This document shows positions 44,653 to 52,843 of a stretch of DNA of 64,000 nucleotides, one piece after another. The notes under the pieces are model-generated. The model was not told where the DNA came from, ran no database searches, and was given only the letters and a program-made list of their open reading frames with translations. Position 1 is the stretch's first letter, and each line of letters begins with the position of its first letter. The stretch comes from 2-12-FULL-35-15 sp036386835. Its GTDB lineage: Bacteria; Bacteroidota; Bacteroidia; 2-12-FULL-35-15. The translations under genes were made by a program, and so were the position numbers. The stretch spans positions 1 through 64,000 of the forward strand of contig DASVUX010000038.1 in the NCBI GenBank assembly GCA_036386835.1, in the 5' to 3' direction.

Positions 44653-44660
44653 TATCTTTG
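44653..44660 (+). promoter_or_regulatory. Promoter of the 44681 gene, -7 box TATCTTTG
   Basis: Exact TAnnTTTG, 20 bases before the ATG at 44681. It diverges from the gcvP promoter about 75 bases away. Confidence 0.55.
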
Positions 44661-44680
44661 AAAAAATATAATCCATACCC

Positions 44681-45334
44681 ATGTCAAGCAGGCAAATACT
44701 CCTCTCTTTCACTTTAGTCATATTCATACTTCCGGGATTTTCACAGGACACAGCCGGCATTTACCACGGGAATACGGATACTGTGCTTCTTCTGAACGGA
44801 GAAACCATGATCTGCAGTGTAATTGACACAACTAACGGCCTTACCAGCATCCGCAATCCGAAAAATCCGAAAAGGAACATTGTCCTCGAGAACGACAGGA
44901 TTTTTTCCATTACCAACAATAAGGGGGAAAGCGTTATTTATGAATATGACACGGTGATTGGAAATGAATTTACTGTTGATGAGATGCGTTATTTCATAAG
45001 GGGTGAGCAGGATGCTGACAAGAATTTCAAAGCGAACGGCTGCCTGGCTATCGGAGCTGTTGTAGGCGTGCTTTCGGGTATTACCGGCAGCTTCTTTTCA
45101 CCAATTCCTCCTTTCGCTTTTACAGCGCTCTCAGGACTTCCAAAGGTAAAGATCAAAGCTTCCACTGTTTCAAACCCCGAATACCTGAAACATGATCCTT
45201 ACCTCATGGGGTACGAGCGCGTGGCCCGTAAGAAAAGAAAGTTCAAATCGCTTATTGGGGGTGGGATCGGACTGGTTGCCGGGATTGGGACATTTATCGG
45301 ACTCAAAGCTTCCGGTAACGAGCTCTGGAAATGA
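44681..45334 (+). CDS. Hypothetical exported protein with C-terminal glycine-zipper helices
   Basis: A 217-residue protein. A signal peptide (5-20, ends FSQ) is followed by a small beta-rich domain (30-95: LLLNGETMICSVIDTTNG, LENDRIFSITNNKGESVIYEYD) and two glycine-rich hydrophobic segments (about 118-140 and 190-210: LIGGGIGLVAGIGTFIGL) separated by a basic loop. This form, with a beta domain that may bind RNA-like or lipid ligands and glycine zippers, is common in uncharacterised Bacteroidota envelope proteins. No function is known. It converges on the SpoIIE-type sensor gene, 5 bases apart. Confidence 0.65.
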   Translation: MSSRQILLSFTLVIFILPGFSQDTAGIYHGNTDTVLLLNGETMICSVIDTTNGLTSIRNPKNPKRNIVLENDRIFSITNNKGESVIYEYDTVIGNEFTVDEMRYFIRGEQDADKNFKANGCLAIGAVVGVLSGITGSFFSPIPPFAFTALSGLPKVKIKASTVSNPEYLKHDPYLMGYERVARKKRKFKSLIGGGIGLVAGIGTFIGLKASGNELWK

Positions 45335-45339
45335 TTCTT

Positions 45340-48300
45340 TTATAAGATTTTCACGCCAATTACAAGGACATCATCAATCTGGTCGATCCCCTTTTTCCAT
45401 TTCCTGATTGTCTTTGAAACCACATCCTTCTGTTCATTCATTGGAAGGTGGGCTATCGAGAGCAGCAATTCTTTCAGCTGTTTGATCTTGAATTTTTTTC
45501 CATCAGGCCCTCCGAACTGGTCGGCATATCCATCCGTAAAAGTATAAACAATGTCACCTGCATTCAAACTTACCTTCTGGAGCCGGAAAGGCTCGTTCTC
45601 CCTGTCATGCTTTCCAACAGGAAATTTATCGGGTTTGAATTCAATAAAGGCTTTGTTCCTGCAGATCCACAATGGATTATTTGCAGCTGAAAAAAGAAGC
45701 TCCCTGGTTTTGAAATTGTATGCACACAATACGCAATCCATCCCGTCCTTTCCGCCTTCTTCACTTCCATCGGAGCGTAAGGCTTCAATGATCTGGGCAC
45801 GCACCTCGCCAAGCACCTGATCAGGTGTTACGAATGTGCTTGCATTGATGGTTTCATTAAGAAATGAAATATTTAACAGGCTCATAAAAGCCCCAGGCAC
45901 GCCATGTCCCGTGCAATCCGCAGTGATCATATAAAACCAGTCACCCTTGGGCTGAGCCCAGTAGAAATCCCCACTGACAATGTCTTTGGGCTTATAGTAA
46001 ATAAAATATTCATCCAGGTATTCTTTCAATAATTTATCGCTGGCAAGGAGCGCATTCTGAATTCTCTTTGCATATCTAATACTGTCCTTGATCTCGATAT
46101 AGGCCGTTTCAAGCATGTGCTTCTGAGAAACAACTTCAGCGGTGCGTTCTTTCACGATCAGTTCAAGTTTTTCTTTTTGCCTTCGGAGCCGCATCGCAGT
46201 TATGCGAATGGTCAGGTACATCACCACTAAAAAAAGCAGGAAGTACAGGAAATAAGCCGTGTAGGTCCGGTACCACGGAGGAGAGATTGTAAAAGTGTAG
46301 GAATCTTCGGTGCTCATATTTCCATACGAATCAACGCACCGGACCCTGAATGTATATGTTCCTTCGTAAAGGTTTGTATAATACCTGTCGGTGATCAATG
46401 ACGGTTTGGACCAGGTGGTGTCATAGCCATCCAGCCGGCAGCTGAAATACAGCTGGTTATGCTGCTTGAAGATAGGCGCATCAAAATTGAACGCGATCGA
46501 GTTGTTGGAGTACGCAATCGGATTGGGATTAATGATATTCTGATCATCACTTCCCATAAAGATGACAGAATCCTTTCCTACAAGAACTTTCTGGACAATT
46601 GCCCTGAAAACATACGGTGTGCTGCGTACTGCATTTGTATTGTAGGTTGCAAAAAACTCATGGGTCAGTGCCCAAAGGACCCCGTCCGGCTGTATAATTG
46701 AACACTGCAGGCTATTGTCTATAAATATTGATCCGAGCTTCACCCTTTTGGAGATCACCGTATTACCCGGGCCATATCCAAAGCAAGTTGTATAGGAGGG
46801 CTCGGAGGAAGAAAAGCACAAACGGAAATCATACGGCTGCCGGAGGTCCGGGCATTGTGCTTCCCTCAGCTTGTTAAATATCCAATATGCATTTTCAAAA
46901 CATACTGCGGAAGGTGAAACATCTTTCTGCGCAACATAACGGTCACAGCCTGAGGCATCACAAATGAAAGTGCTGTCGCCAACGTAAACAATGTAATTCT
47001 CACTTCCCCTTATTCCATTCAGCGTATCGTATGCCCGGACAATCAGCTTATTCTGTTCTACCCCGAACTTCAGGTTGAAAATCTTTTTCTGCCGGGAAAC
47101 GGCCCAGGTCTCATAAAGATCTTCTTCACCCTTGCATTTGTCAACGCGACCGATCTTTAGCAGCTCCTGGCCCACTATTTCATAATATTGCTGCGTGACG
47201 GGTTTCTTCCCCGGCTTAACATCGATCACGCTGAAACCACCTTTTTCCGCAGTCACAAGCTTGTTCTTTTCCTCAACAGAAGTTATCCTGTTGGTCAGGT
47301 TATCTGTCAGCATCTCTGCCCTATCCCCGCTGATCGTCATCAGGCCGTTGCTGGTTGCTACATATAAGGTATTATTCAATGAGTGAAGATCCCATACTTC
47401 TGTATTAGCAATTTCTGTAGGTATAGCTTTCAGGGAATGAGAAACCGAATCCTGCAGTACCTTGAACAAGCCACCGCTGCAGGCAAGATAGGTGACACCA
47501 TTCAGCTTCTTAAGGAATTCAGGAGTCCCTTTGAATCCTATCTTATCTGTGTAAATAAAAGACAAGGCATTGTACCCGAGAAAGCTGATACCGTTATTGT
47601 GCATCAGCCAGATGTTCTGTTCCCTGTCTACAAACAACTCTGCAATCACCTCATCACTAAGCCCGGAATCCTTATTAATCGTTTCTTTAAAGTATATCTG
47701 CTTATCATAAAATGCGATCCCGGACCTTGAATTAATTGCCAGCACGGAATCATTCACCCACTGGCATCCCAGCACACCTGATCCGAGGAGGAATTTATCT
47801 TTCCTGAATTGTTCCGGGGGAAGCGGTTTGTTGATCTGCATCCTGAACATCCCGTCATCGCCTGTAAGCACGAGGTTCTGATCCTTACCGTAAGGGACCA
47901 TTGCAAGAACCCGTTTATCGGCAAACAGCTCGCCACCAGGGATCAGGGTGAGCCTGTTCCCGCTAAGTTCCATTATTCCGACTGTTCTCTGCCTTACATA
48001 GAACCTGTTATTGGAAACAAATGACAATGCAAATTTCTTATCCGGTGGCGCTTCGATTACGGACGTAACTTTTTTATCCCGAACGATTATAATGCGCTCA
48101 GAACTCTGAAAATAAACATCGCCATTCAAAGGAATTATTTTCCAGAGGTCATTAAAATCCCTTTGCTCTTTGCTGAGCTGTTCCACTATAGAAACATACT
48201 GCCATTTTCCGAGCGTGTTCCGCTCAAGGTAACCGAAGTCCCCGGCAACACCGGTATATATAGTTCCTGTTGCTGAATCTACCGCAATCTGGCGAACAGC

Positions 48301-48534
48301 AGAACCCGATTTGATGGGAATTGCTTCCCAATGCGTTCCGGAAAAAATAAAAACATTGGAAGTACTTGCGAAATATAAAAGACCATTCTTATCCTGGATG
48401 GCATGCCACATCTGGTTGTAGCCCTTATAATCCTTCGGATAATAATTTTTTATAAAATAGCCGGAGGACTGCGCGAAGGAAACTCCGTGCAGGCTGAACA
48501 GAAATACCAGGCTTTTAAAAATGATCCCCCTCAT
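45340..48534 (-). CDS. Propeller/Y_Y_Y sensor with SpoIIE-type PP2C phosphatase domain
   Basis: A 1064-residue membrane sensor. Signal peptide (1-21); a large extracytoplasmic region with two-component-regulator-type propeller repeats (about 30-640, for example YNQMWHAIQDKNGLLYFAST, NIWLMHNNGISFL); a Y_Y_Y domain (about 665-750: QLYFSCRLDGYDTTWSKPS, YEGTYTFRVRCVD); one membrane helix (about 760-778); a coiled coil (785-820); and a cytoplasmic SpoIIE phosphatase (about 845-1064) with SGDFYWA, TADCTGHGVPG (871-881), DGMDCV, TDGYADQ and DDVLVIG, the metal-binding acidic residues of PP2C. It has the outer part of a hybrid two-component sensor but ends in a phosphatase, so it probably controls an anti-sigma-antagonist pathway. 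A promoter stands directly upstream. Confidence 0.9.
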   Translation of the reverse strand: MRGIIFKSLVFLFSLHGVSFAQSSGYFIKNYYPKDYKGYNQMWHAIQDKNGLLYFASTSNVFIFSGTHWEAIPIKSGSAVRQIAVDSATGTIYTGVAGDFGYLERNTLGKWQYVSIVEQLSKEQRDFNDLWKIIPLNGDVYFQSSERIIIVRDKKVTSVIEAPPDKKFALSFVSNNRFYVRQRTVGIMELSGNRLTLIPGGELFADKRVLAMVPYGKDQNLVLTGDDGMFRMQINKPLPPEQFRKDKFLLGSGVLGCQWVNDSVLAINSRSGIAFYDKQIYFKETINKDSGLSDEVIAELFVDREQNIWLMHNNGISFLGYNALSFIYTDKIGFKGTPEFLKKLNGVTYLACSGGLFKVLQDSVSHSLKAIPTEIANTEVWDLHSLNNTLYVATSNGLMTISGDRAEMLTDNLTNRITSVEEKNKLVTAEKGGFSVIDVKPGKKPVTQQYYEIVGQELLKIGRVDKCKGEEDLYETWAVSRQKKIFNLKFGVEQNKLIVRAYDTLNGIRGSENYIVYVGDSTFICDASGCDRYVAQKDVSPSAVCFENAYWIFNKLREAQCPDLRQPYDFRLCFSSSEPSYTTCFGYGPGNTVISKRVKLGSIFIDNSLQCSIIQPDGVLWALTHEFFATYNTNAVRSTPYVFRAIVQKVLVGKDSVIFMGSDDQNIINPNPIAYSNNSIAFNFDAPIFKQHNQLYFSCRLDGYDTTWSKPSLITDRYYTNLYEGTYTFRVRCVDSYGNMSTEDSYTFTISPPWYRTYTAYFLYFLLFLVVMYLTIRITAMRLRRQKEKLELIVKERTAEVVSQKHMLETAYIEIKDSIRYAKRIQNALLASDKLLKEYLDEYFIYYKPKDIVSGDFYWAQPKGDWFYMITADCTGHGVPGAFMSLLNISFLNETINASTFVTPDQVLGEVRAQIIEALRSDGSEEGGKDGMDCVLCAYNFKTRELLFSAANNPLWICRNKAFIEFKPDKFPVGKHDRENEPFRLQKVSLNAGDIVYTFTDGYADQFGGPDGKKFKIKQLKELLLSIAHLPMNEQKDVVSKTIRKWKKGIDQIDDVLVIGVKIL

Positions 48535-48546
48535 GATGAACTAGGT

Positions 48547-48580
48547 CAAATATATGAAAAGCTTGCCTACAAAAGACAAA
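48547..48580 (-). promoter_or_regulatory. Promoter of the SpoIIE-type sensor: TTTG, 22-base spacer, TATATTTG
   Basis: TATATTTG (48547-48554) ends 12 bases before the ATG at 48534, with TTTG at 48577-48580 in the allowed 17-23 spacing range. Confidence 0.65.
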
Positions 48581-48599
48581 GCTTCCAGGCATCCGGCAG

Positions 48600-49901
48600 T
48601 TATTTAAAAACCACCCGAAGTGCTTCACCGAATGCTTTGGCTGTTTTTTCCAGGTCTTCCTCCGTATGGGCCTCACAAACAAAACCCACTTCATATCCCG
48701 AAGGCCCCAGGTAGATCCCGCGCTCAAGAAGCTCTTTGTGAAGAACCCTGAAATATTTCATTGAATCAGCATCTATTTCTTCTGCAGAACGGATCTCATT
48801 CTTATCTGTAAAGGCGATCCAGAAGATGCTTCCTATTGAAAAAATCTTAAGGTTGGCCGCTTTTACATTTTGCTGTTCTGCATAGAGAAGGATCCTTTCA
48901 ATTAATGTGAGTGTTTTCGATTCGAGATCTTCGTAGAAATTTGGCTTCAGGCATTCTGTCAGCTGTGCTATTCCTGCAGCCATCGCAACCGGGTTGCCGC
49001 TGAGTGTGCCGGCCTGGTATACATTGCCTTCAGGAGAAATGCAGCTCATGATCTCTTCGCTTGCACCGTACATTCCTACCGGCAGGCCTCCACCGATAAT
49101 TTTACCGTAGGTGATAATGTCCGGCCGGATCCCATAATATCCTGCTGCGCCTTCAAAACCGATCCTGAAACCATTTATTACCTCATCAAATATGAGGAGT
49201 GACTTATTCTTCGTGCATATATCACGGAGGAACTGCAGATACTCTTTCCGCTGAAGCAGCAAGCCGTTATTGGCAGGTATCGGTTCAATGATCACACACG
49301 CAATCTGGTCCCTGAATTCCTTGAAAGCCTGTTTTACAGCGTCTTCATTGTTAAGGGAAACAACAATTGTTTCATTTACAAAGCTTTCAGGTACACCAGC
49401 GGACGAGGTGTTGCCAAATGTAACAAGCCCTGAACCTGCTTTAACAAGCAATGAATCGCTGTGCCCGTGATAACAACCTTCAAATTTCAGGATCTTGTTT
49501 CTTTTTGTAAATCCCCGTGCAAGCCGTATTGCACTCATGACAGCTTCTGTACCTGAACTTACAAAACGGATCTTTTTCACATACCTGTTATTATGGAGAA
49601 TCAATTCTGCCAAGTCGTTTTCCAGCGCTGTAGGCGCACCGAACGAGCTTCCGTTCTCGACAGTCTTTTTAATAGCATCTACTACTTTGTCATTTGCATG
49701 GCCCAGTATTAATGGCCCCCAGGAACCGCAGTAATCAATGAACTCGTTCCCGTCAGCGTCCCAGATGCGGGAACCTTTACCTTTTTGTATAAATAACGGG
49801 GTTCCTCCCACAGAGCGGAAAGCACGGACAGGACTGTTAACACCACCCGGAAAATACTTCTTCGCTTTCTCAAACAGGGCCTCTGATTTTTCTCTTTTCA
49901 T
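48600..49901 (-). CDS. hemL: Glutamate-1-semialdehyde 2,1-aminomutase
   Basis: A 433-residue PLP enzyme that converts glutamate-1-semialdehyde to 5-aminolevulinate in the C5 pathway of heme synthesis. It begins KREKSEALFEKAKKYFPGGVNSPVRAF, typical of HemL; SSGTEAVMSAIRLARG, FEGCYHGHSDSLLVKAGSG, FDEVINGFR and the PLP lysine motif TYGKIIGGGLPVGMYG are all present. Start ATG 49901 is 18 bases after a -7 box. No other hem gene is near. Confidence 0.96.
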   Translation of the reverse strand: MKREKSEALFEKAKKYFPGGVNSPVRAFRSVGGTPLFIQKGKGSRIWDADGNEFIDYCGSWGPLILGHANDKVVDAIKKTVENGSSFGAPTALENDLAELILHNNRYVKKIRFVSSGTEAVMSAIRLARGFTKRNKILKFEGCYHGHSDSLLVKAGSGLVTFGNTSSAGVPESFVNETIVVSLNNEDAVKQAFKEFRDQIACVIIEPIPANNGLLLQRKEYLQFLRDICTKNKSLLIFDEVINGFRIGFEGAAGYYGIRPDIITYGKIIGGGLPVGMYGASEEIMSCISPEGNVYQAGTLSGNPVAMAAGIAQLTECLKPNFYEDLESKTLTLIERILLYAEQQNVKAANLKIFSIGSIFWIAFTDKNEIRSAEEIDADSMKYFRVLHKELLERGIYLGPSGYEVGFVCEAHTEEDLEKTAKAFGEALRVVFK

Positions 49902-49919
49902 TATCGGTTAATTAGGCTG

Positions 49920-49927
49920 CAAATATA
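49920..49927 (-). promoter_or_regulatory. hemL promoter, -7 box TATATTTG
   Basis: Exact TAnnTTTG on the minus strand, 18 bases before the hemL ATG. Its last base abuts an opposite -7 box at 49928. Confidence 0.55.
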
Positions 49928-49935
49928 TATCTTTG
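49928..49935 (+). promoter_or_regulatory. Plus-strand -7 box TATCTTTG back to back with the hemL box
   Basis: Exact TAnnTTTG reading toward the GxxExxY remnant, 53 bases before its ATG and just outside the left inverted repeat. Confidence 0.45.
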
Positions 49936-49942
49936 AATTCAA

Positions 49943-49971
49943 TTTCTCGCAGAGCCGCAGAGCACGCAGAG
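49943..49971 (+). repeat. Left inverted repeat flanking the GxxExxY gene
   Basis: TTTCTCGCAGAGCCGCAGAG continuing CACGCAGAG. The reverse complement of 50367-50394 matches it at 26 of 29 positions (one gap, two mismatches). It has an internal CGCAGAG motif repeated about every 8-9 bases. Confidence 0.75.
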
Positions 49972-49988
49972 ATTATATTTACTGGTTT

Positions 49989-50366
49989 ATGAAAGAAAAT
50001 GATATTACTGGAATATTAGTAGATATTTTATCAAAACTCATTCTCAATTGGGTCCCGGCTTACTTGAAAGTGTTTATGAAGAAATAATATGCCATGAACT
50101 AAGAAAAAGAGAAATTAACTATAGTAGACAGCATGGTATTTCTGTCATTTATGATGAAATTAAAATGGATCTTGGATTTAGAGCCGATATTATAGTTGAG
50201 GATAAAGTTATAATAGAAATAAAGTCTGTTGAGCAGCTTGCCCCGGTTCATCACAAACAGCTATTTACTTATCTTAAGCTTACAGACAAAAGAGTGGGCT
50301 TACTTGTTAATTTCAATGTCCAACCTTGTAAAGGACGGTATTGTTAGAATAGTTAACAAATATTAA
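49989..50366 (+). pseudogene. GxxExxY-family protein gene broken by two single-base indels
   Basis: The family pattern runs across three frame segments. ATG 49989 gives MKENDITGILVDILSK; a missing A in the run near 50033 shifts the frame; then TQ-LGPGLLESVYEEIICHELRKR, YDEIKMDLGFRADIIVEDKVIIEIKSVE and LLVNFNV follow; an extra C near 50320 restores the first frame for the end NLVKDGIVRIVNKY. Undoing both single-base changes gives one continuous protein of about 125 residues, a PD-(D/E)XK-like fold (D in FRAD, E-x-K in IEIKSVE). The family is common but of unknown function. The indels may be real decay or sequencing errors in short homopolymers. Confidence 0.85.
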
Positions 50367-50394
50367 CTCTGCGGGCTCTGCGCCTCTGGAGAAA
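50367..50394 (-). repeat. Right inverted repeat flanking the GxxExxY gene
   Basis: Begins at the base after the remnant's TAA stop: CTCTGCGGGCTCTGCGCCTC continuing TGGAGAAA. It is the mirror partner of 49943-49971. Confidence 0.75.
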
Positions 50395-50412
50395 AAACAC
50401 CAAGCGAGAAAC

Positions 50413-51681
50413 ATGAATTATACGAACACATTGGAGTTTGCAAAACAACAAGATGCAAATGATCCCCTTAAAAGCTACCGCGATAAATTTTATTTCCCTA
50501 TGATGCATGGACGGGAGACTGTCTACTTCACAGGGAACTCACTGGGGCTCCAGCCTAAAACCACTCAGGATTATGTGCTGAATGAACTGGAAGACTGGGC
50601 AACATTCGGAGTGGAAGGCCATTTTCATGCGCGGAAGCCCTGGCTCTCCTATCATGAGCAGTTTGCTGAGCCGGTTGCAAAGATAGTCGGGGCATTGCCT
50701 GAAGAAGTAGTGGTGATGAACCAGCTGACTGTGAACCTTCACCTGCTTCTTGTCAGCTTTTACCGCCCTACAAAAACACGTTACAAAATTCTTTGTGAAG
50801 CCAAAGCGTTTCCTTCCGATCAATATGCAATAGAATCACAAGTGAGGTTCCACAACCTGGATCCGGAGAATGCTGTTATTGAAGTTGCCCCGCGCGATGG
50901 CGAACATTGCATCCGTCATGAAGATATTCTTGAAGCAATTGAAAAACACAAGGACTCACTGGCACTCATCATGATCGGGGGAGTGAATTATTACAGCGGC
51001 CAGGTGTTCGACATGAAATCGATCACGGAAGCCGGACACAAAGCAGGCGCTGTTGTAGGGTTCGATCTTGCACATGCAGCGGGGAACTTAAAACTTGAAC
51101 TGCATAACTGGAATGCTGATTTTGCATGCTGGTGCAGTTATAAATATCTGAACTCCGGCCCGGGTGGTGTTTCCGGGGTTTTTATCAATAAAAAGCATTT
51201 GAACAAACCCGAAATTATTCGCTTTGCGGGATGGTGGGGACATGATAAGGAAACCCGTTTTAAAATGCAGAAAGGGTTTATACCAATGCCAACAGCAGAG
51301 GCATGGCAAATGAGCAATGCACCGGTATTGTCAATGGCGGCCCATAAGGCCGCAGTAGACATTTTTGATGAGGCGGGGATGGATTCGCTCATATCCAAAG
51401 CAGAAAAGCTTACCGGCTTCCTTGAATATGTAATAGATGATATAAATAAAACCCTTGATCAGAAACTGGAAATCATTACACCAAGGGATAAAAAGCAGAG
51501 AGGTTGTCAATTATCGATTGTAGCTCACGGAAGAGGCAAGGACCTTTTCAATAAATTAACCGAAGCAGGCGTAGTCAGCGACTGGCGCGAACCCAACGTG
51601 ATCCGCTGTGCACCGGTCCCCTTGTACAATTCTTTTGAGGATGTTTACAGGTTCGGAGAGATCCTGAAAAAAGCTTTGTAG
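50413..51681 (+). CDS. kynU: Kynureninase
   Basis: A 422-residue PLP enzyme. FYFPMMHGRETVYFTGNSLGLQPK, FHARKPWLSYHE, the cofactor-aspartate segment GFDLAHAAGN and the Schiff-base lysine in WCSYKYLNSGPGGVSGVF are standard for kynureninase. It cleaves kynurenine or 3-hydroxykynurenine to (3-hydroxy)anthranilate and alanine in tryptophan breakdown. It heads a four-gene run that ends with kmo; together they turn kynurenine into 3-hydroxyanthranilate. Start ATG 50413 follows the right inverted repeat by 19 bases, so the insertion-like unit lies directly in its promoter region. Confidence 0.96.
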   Translation: MNYTNTLEFAKQQDANDPLKSYRDKFYFPMMHGRETVYFTGNSLGLQPKTTQDYVLNELEDWATFGVEGHFHARKPWLSYHEQFAEPVAKIVGALPEEVVVMNQLTVNLHLLLVSFYRPTKTRYKILCEAKAFPSDQYAIESQVRFHNLDPENAVIEVAPRDGEHCIRHEDILEAIEKHKDSLALIMIGGVNYYSGQVFDMKSITEAGHKAGAVVGFDLAHAAGNLKLELHNWNADFACWCSYKYLNSGPGGVSGVFINKKHLNKPEIIRFAGWWGHDKETRFKMQKGFIPMPTAEAWQMSNAPVLSMAAHKAAVDIFDEAGMDSLISKAEKLTGFLEYVIDDINKTLDQKLEIITPRDKKQRGCQLSIVAHGRGKDLFNKLTEAGVVSDWREPNVIRCAPVPLYNSFEDVYRFGEILKKAL

Positions 51682-51685
51682 AAAA

Positions 51686-52177
51686 ATGAAAACATTCAAA
51701 TCCAAACTTGAAAAACTGGGATCATGGGTGGTTGTTAAAATACCATTCGATGCCAGGAAAGAATTTGGTTCTGCCGGGTACATCAGGGTAAAAGGCAATA
51801 TAGATCAGCTGCCTTTAAATATATCACTCATGCCTATGGGGAAAGGAGTGCATTGTTTCCCTGTGAAGCTTGAAATGCGGAAAGCTATGGGAAAAAATCC
51901 GGGTGACCCGGTATCGGTGGCCATTGAAATTGACCCGGTTAAACCTGTCCTCAAAATACCTGTTGAATTGAAGCAAGCTTTCAAAGCAAGTAAGGAAGCC
52001 AAACAAATATTTGATGCCTATTCGCCTTCCATGAAGCGGGAACACTGCCGGTATATTGCAGAAGGCAAGAAGAAAGAAACGAGAATTAACCGCGCGGTGG
52101 CAACTGTACTAAAGCTCGAGAAGATTTTCAGGTCGGGCAAAGAGGCAAAGCCCGTAAAGAAGAATAAACATTATTAA
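51686..52177 (+). CDS. YdeI/DUF1905-domain protein in the kyn operon
   Basis: A 163-residue protein. Residues 1-85 resemble DUF1905 (FKSKLEKLGSWVVVKIPFDARKEFGSAGYIRVKG...MGKGVHCFPVKLEMRKAMGKNPGDPVSVAIEID), a small beta-barrel. Residues 95-145 are the YdeI/OmpD-associated helical domain (FKASKEAKQIFDAYSPSMKREHCRYI, ETRINRAVATV). It starts 4 bases after the kynU stop and is thus co-transcribed. The biochemical role of the family is unknown. It is not a known enzyme of tryptophan breakdown. Confidence 0.82.
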   Translation: MKTFKSKLEKLGSWVVVKIPFDARKEFGSAGYIRVKGNIDQLPLNISLMPMGKGVHCFPVKLEMRKAMGKNPGDPVSVAIEIDPVKPVLKIPVELKQAFKASKEAKQIFDAYSPSMKREHCRYIAEGKKKETRINRAVATVLKLEKIFRSGKEAKPVKKNKHY

Positions 52178-52197
52178 AGACATCTTTGCGGCAAGCA

Positions 52198-52812
52198 ATG
52201 GCAAAAAAACCGAAACATAATCCGGATGCAAAAAAGCTGATAGATGAAGGCATCAGCCAGGCGGGGCCAAAAACGCAGGCAATCTGTAAAAAGCTCCGTT
52301 CTATAATTCTGAAAGCAGAACCCGGTATTATCGAAGACTGGAAATGGGGACCCAATTATTATAAAGACGGGATGGTTTGCGGTTTCTGGTACTTCAAGAA
52401 CTATGTTACCCTGACTTTCTTTCAAGGCGCATTGTTAAAAGACAAGAAGAAAGTACTCCAGCAGAACGCAGGCACTCTGCACAACCGTCATATTAAATTC
52501 ACAGATGTAAAAGAAATCAACGAAGAGCTGATAACCGAATACATTATTGAAGCGGTGATCAATAATGAGAAAGGATTAAAATTAACCGAAGCGAAAGACA
52601 AGATGGTAATTATTCCAGCCGATTTTAAAAAACTCCTGACCACACATAAACTTCTGGCTAACTTTGAAGAAATGTCTTATTCAAGACGTAAAGATTATGT
52701 TCTATGGTTAGAAGGAGCTAAACAAGCCCAAACACGTTCAAGAAGAATAGTCCAGGCCCTGGAAAAGATAAAAGAAAAGACAGGGTTGAATGATCATTAC
52801 CTGAAAAAATAG
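52198..52812 (+). CDS. DUF1801 plus YdeI-domain protein in the kyn operon
   Basis: A 204-residue protein from ATG 52198 (MAKKPKHNPDAKKLIDEGIS). The frame is open 4 codons further to a TTG at 52186, but that triplet lies in a CATCTTTG stretch, one base off a -7 box. Residues 20-125 are DUF1801 (IILKAEPGIIEDWKWGPNYYKDG...YVTLTFFQGALLKD; HNRHIKFTDVKEI). Residues 135-195 are a YdeI-type helical end (FKKLLTTHKLLANFEEMSYSRRKDYVLWLEGAKQAQTRSRRI). Two YdeI-bearing genes side by side between kynU and kmo is unusual. Confidence 0.8.
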   Translation: MAKKPKHNPDAKKLIDEGISQAGPKTQAICKKLRSIILKAEPGIIEDWKWGPNYYKDGMVCGFWYFKNYVTLTFFQGALLKDKKKVLQQNAGTLHNRHIKFTDVKEINEELITEYIIEAVINNEKGLKLTEAKDKMVIIPADFKKLLTTHKLLANFEEMSYSRRKDYVLWLEGAKQAQTRSRRIVQALEKIKEKTGLNDHYLKK

Positions 52813-52843
52813 TTGACGAATACTTTTATAATAAATATAAAAA

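Noticed and set aside
44551..44760. N-terminal 70-codon extension of gcvP, open to an upstream ATG
   Set aside because: The family's conserved start is at 44550, a -7 box lies at 44571-44578 inside the extension, and the divergent gene at 44681 overlaps it.
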